A stretch of 64,000 nucleotides of DNA from Dictyobacter aurantiacus (GCF_003967515.1 NZ_BIFQ01000001.1:2170001-2234000); one strand, 5' to 3'; positions 34,550-43,489 are shown, numbered from the stretch's first letter. A program made the numbers and translations. Notes: a model not told the origin generated them from the letters alone.

Positions 34550-34845
34550 ACATTTATCTACGCAGGGAGGCCCATCCCTTTGTGTCCTTCTACTTATGGG
34601 CAGGGGCCGCCGCTGCATATCATAACGATAAAAAGCAAGCGTACATGCCGCGTGATCGCAGCTAGCTACGTCACCATATCTCAACAGTCGAGGCGGCACG
34701 AGTGGCATGCTCAAAGCACACTCGAGATAGCTGCACTCATAGGATGGCATAACACTAAAAGCAAATAACGTTCGCAGTTGTCTGTTAACGGCATCACAAT
34801 GCTTTTTACAGCAAGTGTTACTGAGAGATGAGGGGATGATGAATC

Positions 34846-35232
34846 ATGGCCAAAAAAATCCTTATAATGGACGATGACCCAACGATTGCCGATCTGCTCA
34901 CCGAAGCTCTGGCCGACGAAGGTTATGAGACCTTCATGACCACGCAGAGCCTGCGCTTCTATGACGCCGTGCGTGAACACCAGCCGGACCTTGTCATGCT
35001 CGACCTGATGATGCCATACCTGGATGGTCGTGATGAACTCAAACTAATGACCATGGCGGTCGACCGCCAGATCCCGGTCATCGTCGTCACAGCGTTTCTG
35101 GGCGCCGGAAACGAAGAGAAAGAGTTCCGTGAAGCGGGTGTAGCGCATATCGTCTATAAACCGTTCGATCTGGATAAACTTGTTGAACTTGTCAAACAAA
35201 CTATTGGAGAACCTGGGGGAAGAAAAGCATGA
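34846..35232 (+). CDS. single-domain response regulator
   Basis: A 128-residue CheY-like receiver: acidic cluster MDDDP, phospho-acceptor Asp in VMLDLMMPYLDG, Thr in VVTAF and lysine in YKPFD. No output domain. Its stop overlaps the plsX start by four bases, so the two genes are translationally coupled, an unusual link between a phospho-relay protein and phospholipid synthesis. No kinase nearby. Confidence 0.92.
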   Translation: MAKKILIMDDDPTIADLLTEALADEGYETFMTTQSLRFYDAVREHQPDLVMLDLMMPYLDGRDELKLMTMAVDRQIPVIVVTAFLGAGNEEKEFREAGVAHIVYKPFDLDKLVELVKQTIGEPGGRKA

Positions 35233-36299
35233 GTGCTTCCGTAAGTGCTCCTGTTCGCGTTGCACTGGATGCTATGGGTGGCGATAACGCGCCCGGCGAA
35301 ATCGTTCTGGGCGCGGTACAGGCCGCTCGTGAATATGGTATTGGTGTCTACCTGGTTGGGCGCGAAGAAGTCATTCGAACCGAACTGGCGAAACACGACA
35401 CAACAGGACTGGACCTGCCCATCGTCCATACCGATGAAGTGATCGAGATGGATGATCATCCTGCGACCGCTGTACGGCGCAAGAAGAACGCATCGCTCAT
35501 CATGGCTCTACAGCTGGTACGCGACGGAAAAGCACTGGGAGCGGTCTCCGCAGGTAATAGCGGCGCCATGATGGCCGCATCTCTCTTTACACTCAAACGC
35601 CTCCCGGGCGTCGATCGGCCAGCGCTGGGAGGTATCTTCCCCACCCGCGATAAAGCGTGCCTGGTCATCGATATGGGAGCCAACACCGACTGCAAGCCCG
35701 AATATTTACAGCAATTCGCGCTCATGGGCTCAATCTATATGGAGCGCATCTTTAAGATCTCTTCCCCGCGCGTCGGCCTGCTGGCCAACGGTGAAGAAGA
35801 GAGCAAAGGCAACCAGCAGGTGGTTGAGACCCACAAGCTCTTAAAGCAAAATGCCTCGGCCCTGGGCATCAACTTTATCGGCAATGTAGAGGGACGTGAC
35901 ATTCCCGCCGGCGTGGTCGATATTGTGGTCTGTGATGGCTTTGTGGGCAATGTGGTGCTGAAATTGAGCGAGGGGCTGGCCGAAACCCTGCTAGGACTGA
36001 TGCGGGCCGAAATGACCAGCTCTCTGGTCAACAAGCTGGCCGCCGCCGTGCTGAAGCCGGGACTGCGCAAAGTCTTTAAACGCCTCGACTACGCCGAATA
36101 TGGTGGTGTTCCACTGCTAGGCATCAACGGATCGGCGATCATCTCGCATGGCCGCTCCAATGCCAAGGCGATCAAGAACGCGCTCCGCGTTGCGCGCCAG
36201 ACCGCCGAGACCGGCGTTGCCCAGGCTATCGCCGAAGGGCTGGCAAAGATAGAGCAGGACCAGCAGCCGCAGGCTGAAGTCCAGCAGATAGACAAATAA
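35229..36299 (+). CDS. plsX: phosphate acyltransferase PlsX
   Basis: A 356-residue peripheral membrane enzyme making acyl-phosphate from acyl-ACP for PlsY. Family hallmarks: VALDAMGGDNAPGEIV at the start, SAGNSGAMMAAS, VIDMGANTDCKPEYL, LLANGEEESKGN and VCDGFVGNVVLKLSEG. Slightly longer than the typical 330-345 by a Gln-rich C-terminal tail. fabD/fabH-type genes that often follow are absent; a terminator comes directly after. Confidence 0.97.
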   Translation: MSASVSAPVRVALDAMGGDNAPGEIVLGAVQAAREYGIGVYLVGREEVIRTELAKHDTTGLDLPIVHTDEVIEMDDHPATAVRRKKNASLIMALQLVRDGKALGAVSAGNSGAMMAASLFTLKRLPGVDRPALGGIFPTRDKACLVIDMGANTDCKPEYLQQFALMGSIYMERIFKISSPRVGLLANGEEESKGNQQVVETHKLLKQNASALGINFIGNVEGRDIPAGVVDIVVCDGFVGNVVLKLSEGLAETLLGLMRAEMTSSLVNKLAAAVLKPGLRKVFKRLDYAEYGGVPLLGINGSAIISHGRSNAKAIKNALRVARQTAETGVAQAIAEGLAKIEQDQQPQAEVQQIDK

Positions 36300-36305
36300 A
36301 ATAAT

Positions 36306-36341
36306 AAAAAAACAGGGGTGTGGTCATGCCCCTGTTTTTTT
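36306..36341. terminator. bidirectional terminator
   Basis: Stem 36306-36318 / 36329-36341 of A7-CAGGGG and its complement, loop of ten. It ends plsX on the plus strand; on the minus strand it overlaps the stop codon of the second PhoB-type regulator and closes the phosphate operon. Confidence 0.92.
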
Positions 36342-37083
36342 ATACCTTAAAGCAATATCCTACGCCGCGTACGGTCTGCAAGAGACGCGGATGGGATGGA
36401 TCTTCTTCCAGCTTCTGACGCAGCCAGCGGATATGCACATCGACGGTACGCGATCCCTCCGCCTGCTCATATCCCCACACCTGCTGAAGCAGCCGTTCAC
36501 GCGAGAGCACCACCCCCTGATGACGCACCAGGTAGAGCAGCAGATCAAAAAGAATCGGCTGCTGAAGCTCAATACAGCGCTCATTATATATGACCTGGTG
36601 GCGAGCGATATCAATCACCAGGCCATTGATCGACAACTGTTGCTCACCAGCAGCGGTAACCATTTTGCGGCGCGTGGCAGGCCGGACAGCGTTTTTACGT
36701 TGATTCCAACGCTTGCCGCTGCGCGCCAGGGTATGGACACAGGCCAGCAACTCCTGCCACCAGATCGGCTGCACAACATAGTCGTCAATCTGGACCTCAG
36801 AGCGTTCTATGCGCGTGATTTCAATCGCGCTATGCACCAGTAACAGTTGGGGAACCGAGGCCGTAACATGCTCGGTTCGCAGATCACGACAGGTCGCGAA
36901 CTGATCTGCATAGCATATCTCTACATCGAAGATGACCAGCGAAGGTTCAAGCCTGGAAACCAGCTCAACAACCTTACAACATTGTTCCAGTGCCTGGACG
37001 ACATAGGCCTCTTCTTGCAACTTTGTCGTAATATACTGACGCAGATCTTTATCTTTTACTACAACCAGAATAGTTCGTGGCAT
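36340..37083 (-). CDS. OmpR/PhoB-type response regulator with degenerate receiver
   Basis: A 247-residue regulator. The C-terminal winged helix is orthodox (LSRERLLQQVWGYEQAEGSRTVDVHIRWLRQKLEEDPSHPRLLQTVRGVGYCFKV region). The receiver is not: the acidic pair reads VVVKDKD, so one acidic residue is Lys10, and the conserved lysine is Gln (DDYVVQPIWW). The acceptor aspartate D53 remains. Its C-terminal half is very similar to that of the regulator encoded 36 bases upstream, indicating local duplication. Phosphorylation-independent control is likely (inference). Last gene of the pst operon. Confidence 0.9.
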   Translation of the reverse strand: MPRTILVVVKDKDLRQYITTKLQEEAYVVQALEQCCKVVELVSRLEPSLVIFDVEICYADQFATCRDLRTEHVTASVPQLLLVHSAIEITRIERSEVQIDDYVVQPIWWQELLACVHTLARSGKRWNQRKNAVRPATRRKMVTAAGEQQLSINGLVIDIARHQVIYNERCIELQQPILFDLLLYLVRHQGVVLSRERLLQQVWGYEQAEGSRTVDVHIRWLRQKLEEDPSHPRLLQTVRGVGYCFKV

Positions 37084-37119
37084 CGCTAGCTTCCTTGCGA
37101 TAAAGTGTTCTGGGGAATG

Positions 37120-37866
37120 CTATGAGCGGAAAACATAACCAACGCCGCGTACGGTCTGGATAAGTTTTGGGCTGGCAGGATCTTCTTCGAGCTTTTCGCG
37201 CAGCCAGCGCACGTGCACATCAACGGTACGCGTATCACCAGCATAATCGTATCCCCAGACGTTATGTAGCAATTGATCGCGGGTCAACACCGTACCACGG
37301 TTGCGCACCAGGTAGGTCAGCAGATCAAATTGCTTGGGCTGAAGCTCTAAATCCTGACCACGGCAATTAACACGCCGTCCGGCCTGGTCAATACGCAAGG
37401 GACCTGCTACCAGCTCACTGCGCGGTGGAACGATATCACCGCCGTCCGTGGCGGCATCCTGCTGCCCCGAGCGATCCTCCTGCAAGACAGGATAATCTAC
37501 GCGCCGCAGCAGAGCCCGCACCCGAGCGAGCAACTCGCGACGTCCAAAGGGCTTCGTAACATAATCGTCCGCTCCCACCTCCAGGCCTACCACTTTATCG
37601 ATCTCTTCACCTTTAGCAGTCAACATGATGATGGGAACAGCCGCTGTACGGTCCTCACGTCTCAATTGACGGCACACTTCAAGGCCATCCATGCCTGGAA
37701 GCATAATATCAAGCACAATCAGATCTGGCTGCTCCTTACGGGCCATTTCCAGGCCACTCAGGCCGTCCATAGCTGTGACGACCTGATAGCCAGATTGTTC
37801 AAGATTATACGCAATGGCTTCGATTAAGACCGCCTCATCATCCACTACCAGTATTTTTCGTACCAC
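37120..37866 (-). CDS. PhoB-type response regulator of the pst operon
   Basis: A 248-residue OmpR-family regulator with a complete receiver: VVDDE acidic pair, LIVLDIMLPGMDG acceptor Asp, MLTAK switch and YVTKPFGRREL lysine. The winged helix ends VRGVGYVFRS. A 40-residue Gln/Asp-rich linker joins them. The start is GTG at 37866 with GAGG six bases upstream. It follows pstB by 21 bases, so it probably senses phosphate status with a kinase encoded elsewhere. Known: PhoB/PhoP proteins activate pst genes under phosphate limitation. Confidence 0.92.
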   Translation of the reverse strand: MVRKILVVDDEAVLIEAIAYNLEQSGYQVVTAMDGLSGLEMARKEQPDLIVLDIMLPGMDGLEVCRQLRREDRTAAVPIIMLTAKGEEIDKVVGLEVGADDYVTKPFGRRELLARVRALLRRVDYPVLQEDRSGQQDAATDGGDIVPPRSELVAGPLRIDQAGRRVNCRGQDLELQPKQFDLLTYLVRNRGTVLTRDQLLHNVWGYDYAGDTRTVDVHVRWLREKLEEDPASPKLIQTVRGVGYVFRS

Positions 37867-37887
37867 AGCCGCCTCCTACCTGATCTC

Positions 37888-38796
37888 TTAACCGAAACGT
37901 CCACTGATATAATCTTCCGTTTCTTTCTGTCGGGGACGTTCAAATAAGTTAACGGTCGGGGCCACCTCGATCAATTTACCGCTCAAAAAGAAACCGGTAA
38001 AATGGGAGACGCGCGAGGCCTGCTGCATATTGTGCGTCACGATCACAATCGTATAGTTTTTAACAAGGTCGGTGATCAGCTCCTCAATCTTCAGGGTAGC
38101 AATAGGATCCAGAGCCGAGCAGGGCTCATCCATCAACAGAACCTCTGGTTCCACGGCCAATGCGCGCGCGATACACAGACGCTGCTGCTGACCACCGGAA
38201 AGACCCAGCGCTGACGTATTCAGGCGATCCTTTACTTCATCCCAGAGCGCGGCGCCACGCAGGCTGGCCTCTACCCGCTCCTTAATCACCTTCGGCGATT
38301 TGCCCTGCACCTTCAAACCATAAGCCACATTCTCAAAGATGGACTTGGGAAAAGGATTGGGGCGCTGGAATACCATGCCGATACGCTGGCGCAGCAGGAC
38401 GACATCGGTCTTCTTGTCGTAGATGTTGAAGTTATCGAAAATGGCCTCACCCTCGGTACGTGTGTTGGGAATCAGGTCATTCATACGATTGAGCGTGCGC
38501 AAAAAGGTAGATTTACCACAGCCAGACGGGCCGATCAGGGCCGTCACCTGGCGCTCACGCAACGGCAGAGAGACATCGTATAATGCCTGTTTGGGACCAT
38601 AAAAGAAATTGGCGTTGCGCACATCGACCTTTGTACCGGCTGATGCGTTCAGGGTTTTGGTCGGATCAAACTCGCCCATATGGCGAGCCACGTCAGAGGC
38701 CGTGGCAGTATTCTCTCTGGACCCCATTTGATCTAGAGGCCGAACCTGATAGTTCCCTTCAACTACCCGAGTCCGTTCCTGGTGTTGATTCTCCAT
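37888..38796 (-). CDS. pstB: phosphate ABC transporter ATP-binding protein
   Basis: A 302-residue ATPase with Walker [10 protein letters not shown], the PstB-specific [13 protein letters not shown]-loop [13 protein letters not shown], signature LSGGQQQRL, Walker [14 protein letters not shown] and [14 protein letters not shown]. PstB proteins are usually 250-260 residues; this one has an N-terminal polar extension of about 45 residues. The ATG at 38796 is preferred over the GTG at 38799 by spacing from GGAG. It energises phosphate import through PstC/PstA. Confidence 0.96.
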   Translation of the reverse strand: MENQHQERTRVVEGNYQVRPLDQMGSRENTATASDVARHMGEFDPTKTLNASAGTKVDVRNANFFYGPKQALYDVSLPLRERQVTALIGPSGCGKSTFLRTLNRMNDLIPNTRTEGEAIFDNFNIYDKKTDVVLLRQRIGMVFQRPNPFPKSIFENVAYGLKVQGKSPKVIKERVEASLRGAALWDEVKDRLNTSALGLSGGQQQRLCIARALAVEPEVLLMDEPCSALDPIATLKIEELITDLVKNYTIVIVTHNMQQASRVSHFTGFFLSGKLIEVAPTVNLFERPRQKETEDYISGRFG

Positions 38797-38841
38797 CACT
38801 ACTCCTCACAATTGCTGAGTACAATACATCCATCCTGTCAA

Positions 38842-39066
38842 CTAAGCCAGCAGGTACTCTTTATGCAACGGGATGGCGGCATCCACGATCAGGCGATCAT
38901 CTACCACAATCAAACGAATATAGCGTCCCGCTAAAGCCTTGCTAATGAAGTACGGCCGTCCCTCGTAAGAGATATGGCCACTACGCGCAACCTTGCGTGA
39001 ATAGATGTTCGCACCTTCGGGAAGGGTCATGTTTTCAGCCAGGCTATTTGCCGAAAGATTGATCAT
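38842..39066 (-). CDS. small conserved-looking protein within the pst operon
   Basis: A 74-residue protein between pstA and pstB. It contains beta-rich segments GHISYEGRPYFISKALAGRYIRL and VVDDRLIVDAAIPLHKEYL, resembling the small beta-barrel at the C-terminus of some IS481/IS21-type integrases and free-standing Ktedonobacteria proteins (impression only). No catalytic motif. The start at 39066 has GAGGAT seven bases upstream; the frame continues to 39102 without support. Position suggests co-transcription with pst genes. Function unknown. Confidence 0.65.
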   Translation of the reverse strand: MINLSANSLAENMTLPEGANIYSRKVARSGHISYEGRPYFISKALAGRYIRLIVVDDRLIVDAAIPLHKEYLLA

Positions 39067-39142
39067 GAACTGATCCTCGCTTCTCGTATGTTTGCATCGC
39101 ATTCTAGATGAATGCTCGTCATATTCTTAAGGGTTACGATAC

Positions 39143-40081
39143 TTACACAGCCATGACGCGTCGCTGGATAAAACGACCCAGGTAACGCGAGCCAAGATTA
39201 ATAACTAACAGGATGATAATGAGCAGAGCCGACGAACCAGCCGAAACCGCATTGGCCACGTTCTCGGGGATGGTTCCCGCGCCTACCGTTTTGAGGAACC
39301 AGATATGGATCGTCAAATTGTCGGTACTGATCATAGGATTCAGTGTATAGACATTTGAAGGATTCGAGGAACCCATGGTAAAGATGAGCGCCGCCGCCTC
39401 GGCAATGACTTTACCAGCCGTCAGCACGACGCCGGTGATAATACCCGGCAGAGCCGAGGGCAGGACCACCGTGCGGATCATATGCCACCTGGTTGAGCCC
39501 AGAGCCAGGCCACCCTCGCGCTGCTCGCGCGAAACAGATACCAGCGCATCCTCAAACAGACGTAGCGCCACCGGAAAGTTCAGGCAGAGCAAGGTCAGCG
39601 TACCTGACAGGCGGCTCAGGCCAAATCCCAGCACACTGGAAAAGACCAGGTAACCGAACAGCCCCAACACCAGCGAAGGAACGCCAGCCAGCGTCTCAGC
39701 CGCGAAATGGATGACCGTTACCAGTCTACCCTGGCGTGCATATTCCACCAGATAGATAGCCGCCGAAAGAGCAATGGGTACCAGAATAATCTCTGAAAAA
39801 ACCAGCAGGTAAACGGTATTAAAGACCTGCTGCCCAACCGCGCCGATGCTATCTGTACCGTAGAAATCTGGATTGATCAGGTAAGGAACACCATCGAAGA
39901 GCAACTTCACAATAATGGCAATAAACAGCAGGGCCGACAGCGCCGTAACCAGCGCCAGTATAGTGCTGGCGATAGTATTGTTCGTATGCAGCCGGCGCGC
40001 CAGGCGCTGTAGTGAAGCCACCCGTTGCTGCTGCTGTTGCTGATCAGCAGCAACCGGAGCAATCTGTTGCTGAGCACTCAT
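39143..40081 (-). CDS. pstA: phosphate ABC transporter permease PstA
   Basis: A 312-residue permease with six helices. The N-terminus is unusual: a Gln-rich stretch (ADQQQQQQR). The cytoplasmic coupling loop REGGLALGSTRWHMIRTVVLP is the PstA EAA-like motif. FAAETLAGVPSLVLGLFGYL is the characteristic transmembrane block. It overlaps the end of pstC by four bases, so the two halves of the phosphate channel are made together. Confidence 0.95.
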   Translation of the reverse strand: MSAQQQIAPVAADQQQQQQRVASLQRLARRLHTNNTIASTILALVTALSALLFIAIIVKLLFDGVPYLINPDFYGTDSIGAVGQQVFNTVYLLVFSEIILVPIALSAAIYLVEYARQGRLVTVIHFAAETLAGVPSLVLGLFGYLVFSSVLGFGLSRLSGTLTLLCLNFPVALRLFEDALVSVSREQREGGLALGSTRWHMIRTVVLPSALPGIITGVVLTAGKVIAEAAALIFTMGSSNPSNVYTLNPMISTDNLTIHIWFLKTVGAGTIPENVANAVSAGSSALLIIILLVINLGSRYLGRFIQRRVMAV

Positions 40082-41037
40082 TTATACACACTCCTACTGG
40101 CAATGTAGCGGCTCAAGCAGATGAACAGGAACGAAATGATCAGCAGGACAAAGCCCAGCATCAGGTAACCATTGCGCTCCGTGCCAGAGGCCTCGGAAAA
40201 GTAGTTCAAGATGGCGTTAGTGATATTGATATTAGGCTGAAAGAATACGCCTGGCGTGAATAAGTTTTGTGGCAAGTTTACATCACCCTGCAACACCATA
40301 CCAACGGCTAGCGCCTCACCAATGGCGCGCGTCATGCCGAGCACAACCGCGGTACCCAGACCAGCGGAAGCGGCCGGGAGGATGGCATCTTTCATCGTTT
40401 GCCAGCGGGTCGAACCGAGGGCCAGGCTGGCCTCACGCACACTTCCTGGCACCGCGGTCAACGCGTCCATCGAGACGCTCACCACGGTCGGCAGAACCAT
40501 AACCACCAGGACCAGGGTAGCCGCGCCCCAACCCACGCCGGCATTGGCTGCGCTTGGTGCGATCGGTGCCGCAACCTTTGCCAGCCACGGGACCAGCACG
40601 ATCAGAGCCAGAAAACCAATGATGACAGACGGGATGCCGGTAAAGATCTCAATCAGGGGGCGCAGTAACGCATTCACCCACTTCGGCGCCATCTCGGTCA
40701 GGTAGAGAGCCGTAGCGAAAGAGATAGGCGTCACAATGATGGTCGCGATCAGGGTCGTAACCACAGAACCCAGGATAAAACCCAACGCCCCAAAGCTCGG
40801 GGAATCTGCAGTGGGATCCCACTTAGTGCTGGTGAAGAAATTTTTGGCCGCCGGATCCTGGAACATCTTCAAGCCATTAAAGCCCAGGAAGATAAAAACA
40901 CCAAAGATAATGGCTACCACAAGAATGGCGCAAAAGAGGAAAACATTCCGCGCGATCGTATCGCTCAAACGACTGCGCCGGGTCCGTATACTGCGGGGAT
41001 CTCGCGAAACCTGAGTATTCACACTATTAGCCGCCAC
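40078..41037 (-). CDS. pstC: phosphate ABC transporter permease PstC
   Basis: A 319-residue permease with six helices. Typical blocks are the first helix FLFCAILVVAIIFGVFIFLG, FTGIPSVIIGFLAL and the coupling loop REASLALGSTRWQTMKDAILPAA. It forms the membrane channel with PstA. The start lies 150 bases downstream of the pstS stop. Confidence 0.95.
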   Translation of the reverse strand: MAANSVNTQVSRDPRSIRTRRSRLSDTIARNVFLFCAILVVAIIFGVFIFLGFNGLKMFQDPAAKNFFTSTKWDPTADSPSFGALGFILGSVVTTLIATIIVTPISFATALYLTEMAPKWVNALLRPLIEIFTGIPSVIIGFLALIVLVPWLAKVAAPIAPSAANAGVGWGAATLVLVVMVLPTVVSVSMDALTAVPGSVREASLALGSTRWQTMKDAILPAASAGLGTAVVLGMTRAIGEALAVGMVLQGDVNLPQNLFTPGVFFQPNINITNAILNYFSEASGTERNGYLMLGFVLLIISFLFICLSRYIASRSVYK

Positions 41038-41186
41038 AATGCACTACTCCTTACCTGATGGAACACTCTTAACTTTACTGAAGATTAACTCTGTTTATCG
41101 TGTATATTTCCTGGAACAGCCCATCACAGACGGGCCATTCCAGGAACATGTGTCATCTTAATAACTTACGCTACTCGAAAGTGAGC

Positions 41187-42152
41187 TTACTGCTTAGGAG
41201 TCTTGGCAGCGATAGCGTCCGACGAGACCGCGCTGATGTCCATGAAGCCAAGCTGCTGGCGCAGGGAGGCGGTATCGGGACCTTTGACATAGTCGATGAA
41301 GGACTTTGCCAGGCCGCTGGCGGCGCCTTTGGTGTACATGTGCTCAATGTTCCAGAACTTGTAAGCGTCGGTCTTAACGTTGTCCTGAGAAGGATCCTGG
41401 CCATCGATTTTGACGGTGGTCAGATTGTTCGTCTGAGCGAAGTGAATGGTGTCGTAAGAGATCGCGCCGCTCTTGCTCTGTACGCTGGAAGCAACGTCGC
41501 CAGAGGTTTTGGCGGTGGTGTGGTTAGCACCAGAGACGCTCTCATCGGTACCACCAAGGATATACGTTTTGAAGGTATTGCGCGTACCGGAACCGGAAGG
41601 GCGGCTGACAACAGCGATCGGCAGGTCAGGGCCACCGACCTGTTTCCAGTTAGTGGTTTTACCGGTGAAGATGTCTTTAAGCTGAGCAGAGGTCAGGTTA
41701 GTCACACCGGTCACATCTTTATTGATGATAACAGCGAAGATAACAACAGCAACCTGGTTGTCGGTCAGGTCAGAGTACTCTGGATTCTTCTTCAGGTCGA
41801 CAAAGTTGTCAGAGTTACCAACCTGCAAGCCGCCCTCGTGGACGCCTTTCAGACCAGCGCCACTACCCGTCAGCTGGGTGGTGATATTCGCGCCAGAGCA
41901 CTGGCCCTGATAGTTTTTCGCCGCGGCCTGGACCAGGGGTCCCAGAGCGGTTGAACCACCGGTACCCAGTGTACCTGACTCACAATTGATCTTGCTGCTC
42001 GAACCACCAGATGTCGTCGCGGTTGGCGTGCTGCCACTTTTGCTGCCACTGTCACCACTGTTGCCTGTGGTTGAAGCACCACACGCGGTCACCAGAACAC
42101 TCAGCATTGCTAAAACGGTAAGAATAAATGCAATGCGCCATTTGTTTAACAT
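41187..42152 (-). CDS. pstS: phosphate-binding lipoprotein PstS
   Basis: A 321-residue periplasm-side phosphate-binding protein. A signal peptide with lipobox ending at C24 (LVTAC) is followed by a Ser/Gly/Thr-rich linker. Phosphate-site motifs: GTGGSTALGPLVQAAA near the start, QLTGSGAGLKGV, the LKDIFTGKTTNWKQVGG hallmark and VVSRPSGSGTRNTF. It heads the pst operon, and TTAACA direct repeats and a palindrome lie upstream. Confidence 0.96.
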   Translation of the reverse strand: MLNKWRIAFILTVLAMLSVLVTACGASTTGNSGDSGSKSGSTPTATTSGGSSSKINCESGTLGTGGSTALGPLVQAAAKNYQGQCSGANITTQLTGSGAGLKGVHEGGLQVGNSDNFVDLKKNPEYSDLTDNQVAVVIFAVIINKDVTGVTNLTSAQLKDIFTGKTTNWKQVGGPDLPIAVVSRPSGSGTRNTFKTYILGGTDESVSGANHTTAKTSGDVASSVQSKSGAISYDTIHFAQTNNLTTVKIDGQDPSQDNVKTDAYKFWNIEHMYTKGAASGLAKSFIDYVKGPDTASLRQQLGFMDISAVSSDAIAAKTPKQ

Positions 42153-42271
42153 AGATACTCCTAACTCTCCTAAAAACGAGCTATAAAAGGCATTTGCGCA
42201 GAAATAAATTCAGAATTCTAAGTACTAGAATTTCTTTATCGTGTTGTCGCATTTATAAATTAGCATCGGCG

Positions 42272-42310
42272 AATTAACTATGCTTTATGGATATGTTAAT
42301 TTACTGTTAA
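42272..42310 (-). promoter_or_regulatory. PHO-box-like direct repeats upstream of pstS
   Basis: On the minus strand TTAACA occurs twice with an 11-base period (42305-42310 and 42294-42299). Weaker half-sites ATAAAG (42283-42288) and TTAATT (42272-42277) follow in the same phase. PhoP boxes of Bacillus are TTAACA-like hexamers at this period. Located 120-160 bases upstream of pstS, so a PhoB-type activator is a reasonable reading. Confidence 0.5.
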
Positions 42311-42325
42311 AATTCAACCATTTAA

Positions 42326-42388
42326 CATTAATAATCCCTTTTACCCCCTCGCGAAATAGCGCGAAAGAGGTAAAAGGGATTATTAATG
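42326..42388. repeat. 63-bp palindrome, 20-bp perfect arms
   Basis: Arms 42326-42345 and 42369-42388 are exact reverse complements. The 23-base middle contains a further CGCG/CGCG pairing. Between the KGG-repeat gene and pstS, both on the minus strand. On the minus strand it lies downstream of the KGG-repeat gene. Confidence 0.92.
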
Positions 42389-42417
42389 TGCCAGTAATGG
42401 CGAAAAAGGAACTTAAA

Positions 42418-42783
42418 CTAGTGAGACATTTTTTGTGGGGGCTGGGTATCTATATTCTTCTTCTGGCGCCGGGCGGCGCTGCCTAATTTGCCAATGCGAC
42501 GGTAGAAGTCGGGGTCCTGGCGGGCCTTCGTCATATTCCCCCCCTTCTTCCCCATGGCCGCGAAGTGTTCGACCCCATACTTACTGACGTTGGCCTGACC
42601 GCCCTTCTGGGCGATTTCACGATAATACTCGCTGCCACGCTTCTCCTTCAGCCTGGTACCTCCTTTTTTTCCGATACGGCGATAGTAGTCCTCGCCATAT
42701 TTATCGCGTACCGTACTCCCTCCCTTACGACCGGCTTCAGATGTTGACATTGATACGGGCTTCACATCATCTTCAGACAACAT
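42418..42783 (-). CDS. KGG-repeat (GsiB/Con-10-like) stress protein
   Basis: A 121-residue, highly charged, Gly-rich hydrophilic protein. It carries five repeats of about 20 residues with the pattern (G/A)-(R/K)-K-G-G-x5-Y/G-x-(E/D)-(Y/H)-(Y/F) (EAGRKGGS, RIGKKGGT, EIAQKGGQ, AMGKKGGN, RIGKLGSA). This is the stress-induced bacterial KGG repeat of GsiB, a late-embryogenesis-abundant-like protectant. Soluble, no signal peptide. The start at 42783 has AAAGGGG upstream; an in-frame ATG at 42750 is also possible. Desiccation or general stress role is known for the family. Confidence 0.88.
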   Translation of the reverse strand: MLSEDDVKPVSMSTSEAGRKGGSTVRDKYGEDYYRRIGKKGGTRLKEKRGSEYYREIAQKGGQANVSKYGVEHFAAMGKKGGNMTKARQDPDFYRRIGKLGSAARRQKKNIDTQPPQKMSH

Positions 42784-43078
42784 AACACTAACCCCTTTCC
42801 CCGGACTTCCACCCAGGCAACCTGAGACCCTCGCACCAGCTAGCTGATGCAGCACTCACCACACAATCTTCCATACATCTGCATATGCTGAAATAACGTG
42901 CACGAATACAATCCACGTACTACCTATAAGCACATGGATAGTATAATGCATCTTTTATTATTTTGTCAATAAAACACTGGTTGATTACAGGTCATAATTC
43001 TTTATAGAGCATGGCACACATAGGTAACTGGACAAACTTGGGGAAAGGCAGTATACTACCAGACAAATGAAACGCTGA
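42784..43078. other. intergenic gap upstream of KGG-repeat gene
   Basis: AT-rich near 42940-43010; must hold the stress-gene promoter on the minus strand. No clear element, repeat or RNA recognised. Confidence 0.35.
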
Positions 43079-43456
43079 ATGTACGCCGTGGGCAAGCACG
43101 CCCGGCTAGCGAGCTACCTATTTCTGTCCGGGAGCCAGAGAAGCAGCATGTACAAATCGCCCAAACAGGAAATAACCGCTACAACTTCATCCTTTATCCA
43201 TCAGCTTTGCGCGAAATTAGCAGCGCTATCTAACCGGGGTATCTTTCAACAATCGAGGCTGACGGCCATACCCGTGCGCACAACGTATCCTGGAGCGAAC
43301 AGCAAAACCACGCTCCCCTACCAGGAACCCGATTCCTGGTATACCCTTTGTAAGGCCTGGGTACGTTATCAATATATTCAAACGCGCTGGGATATTGAGC
43401 GCCGCCTCGCCCGCTTATTTCACCGCCGCTGGGGCGCCACGCCTAAGCATCGATAA
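43079..43456 (+). CDS. hypothetical small basic protein, doubtful
   Basis: A frame of 125 residues, or 102 from the ATG at 43148, with a basic C-terminus (WDIERRLARLFHRRWG). No family recognised and no good ribosome site before either start. It converges on the glycosyltransferase. Coding is possible because the C-terminal half has a plausible amphipathic, Trp/Arg-rich helix, but it could be a chance frame. Confidence 0.35.
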   Translation: MYAVGKHARLASYLFLSGSQRSSMYKSPKQEITATTSSFIHQLCAKLAALSNRGIFQQSRLTAIPVRTTYPGANSKTTLPYQEPDSWYTLCKAWVRYQYIQTRWDIERRLARLFHRRWGATPKHR

Positions 43457-43489
43457 CCCTGTCGATGCTGCCAGGGTAAGGGCATCGGG

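Noticed and set aside
34448..34750. Minus-strand frame of 100 residues upstream of the response regulator
   Set aside because: Cys/Pro-rich composition, no ribosome site and overlap with the extended -10 promoter and leader; probably a chance frame.
34550..34840. Small RNA gene (SRP RNA, tmRNA or RNase P RNA) in the leader region
   Set aside because: None of the conserved core sequences of these RNAs is present; complementary GC blocks alone are not enough.
42418..42783. Possible tandem DNA repeat from the KGG motifs
   Set aside because: The periodicity is at protein level in a known stress-protein family; the DNA copies are too diverged to count as a recent repeat.
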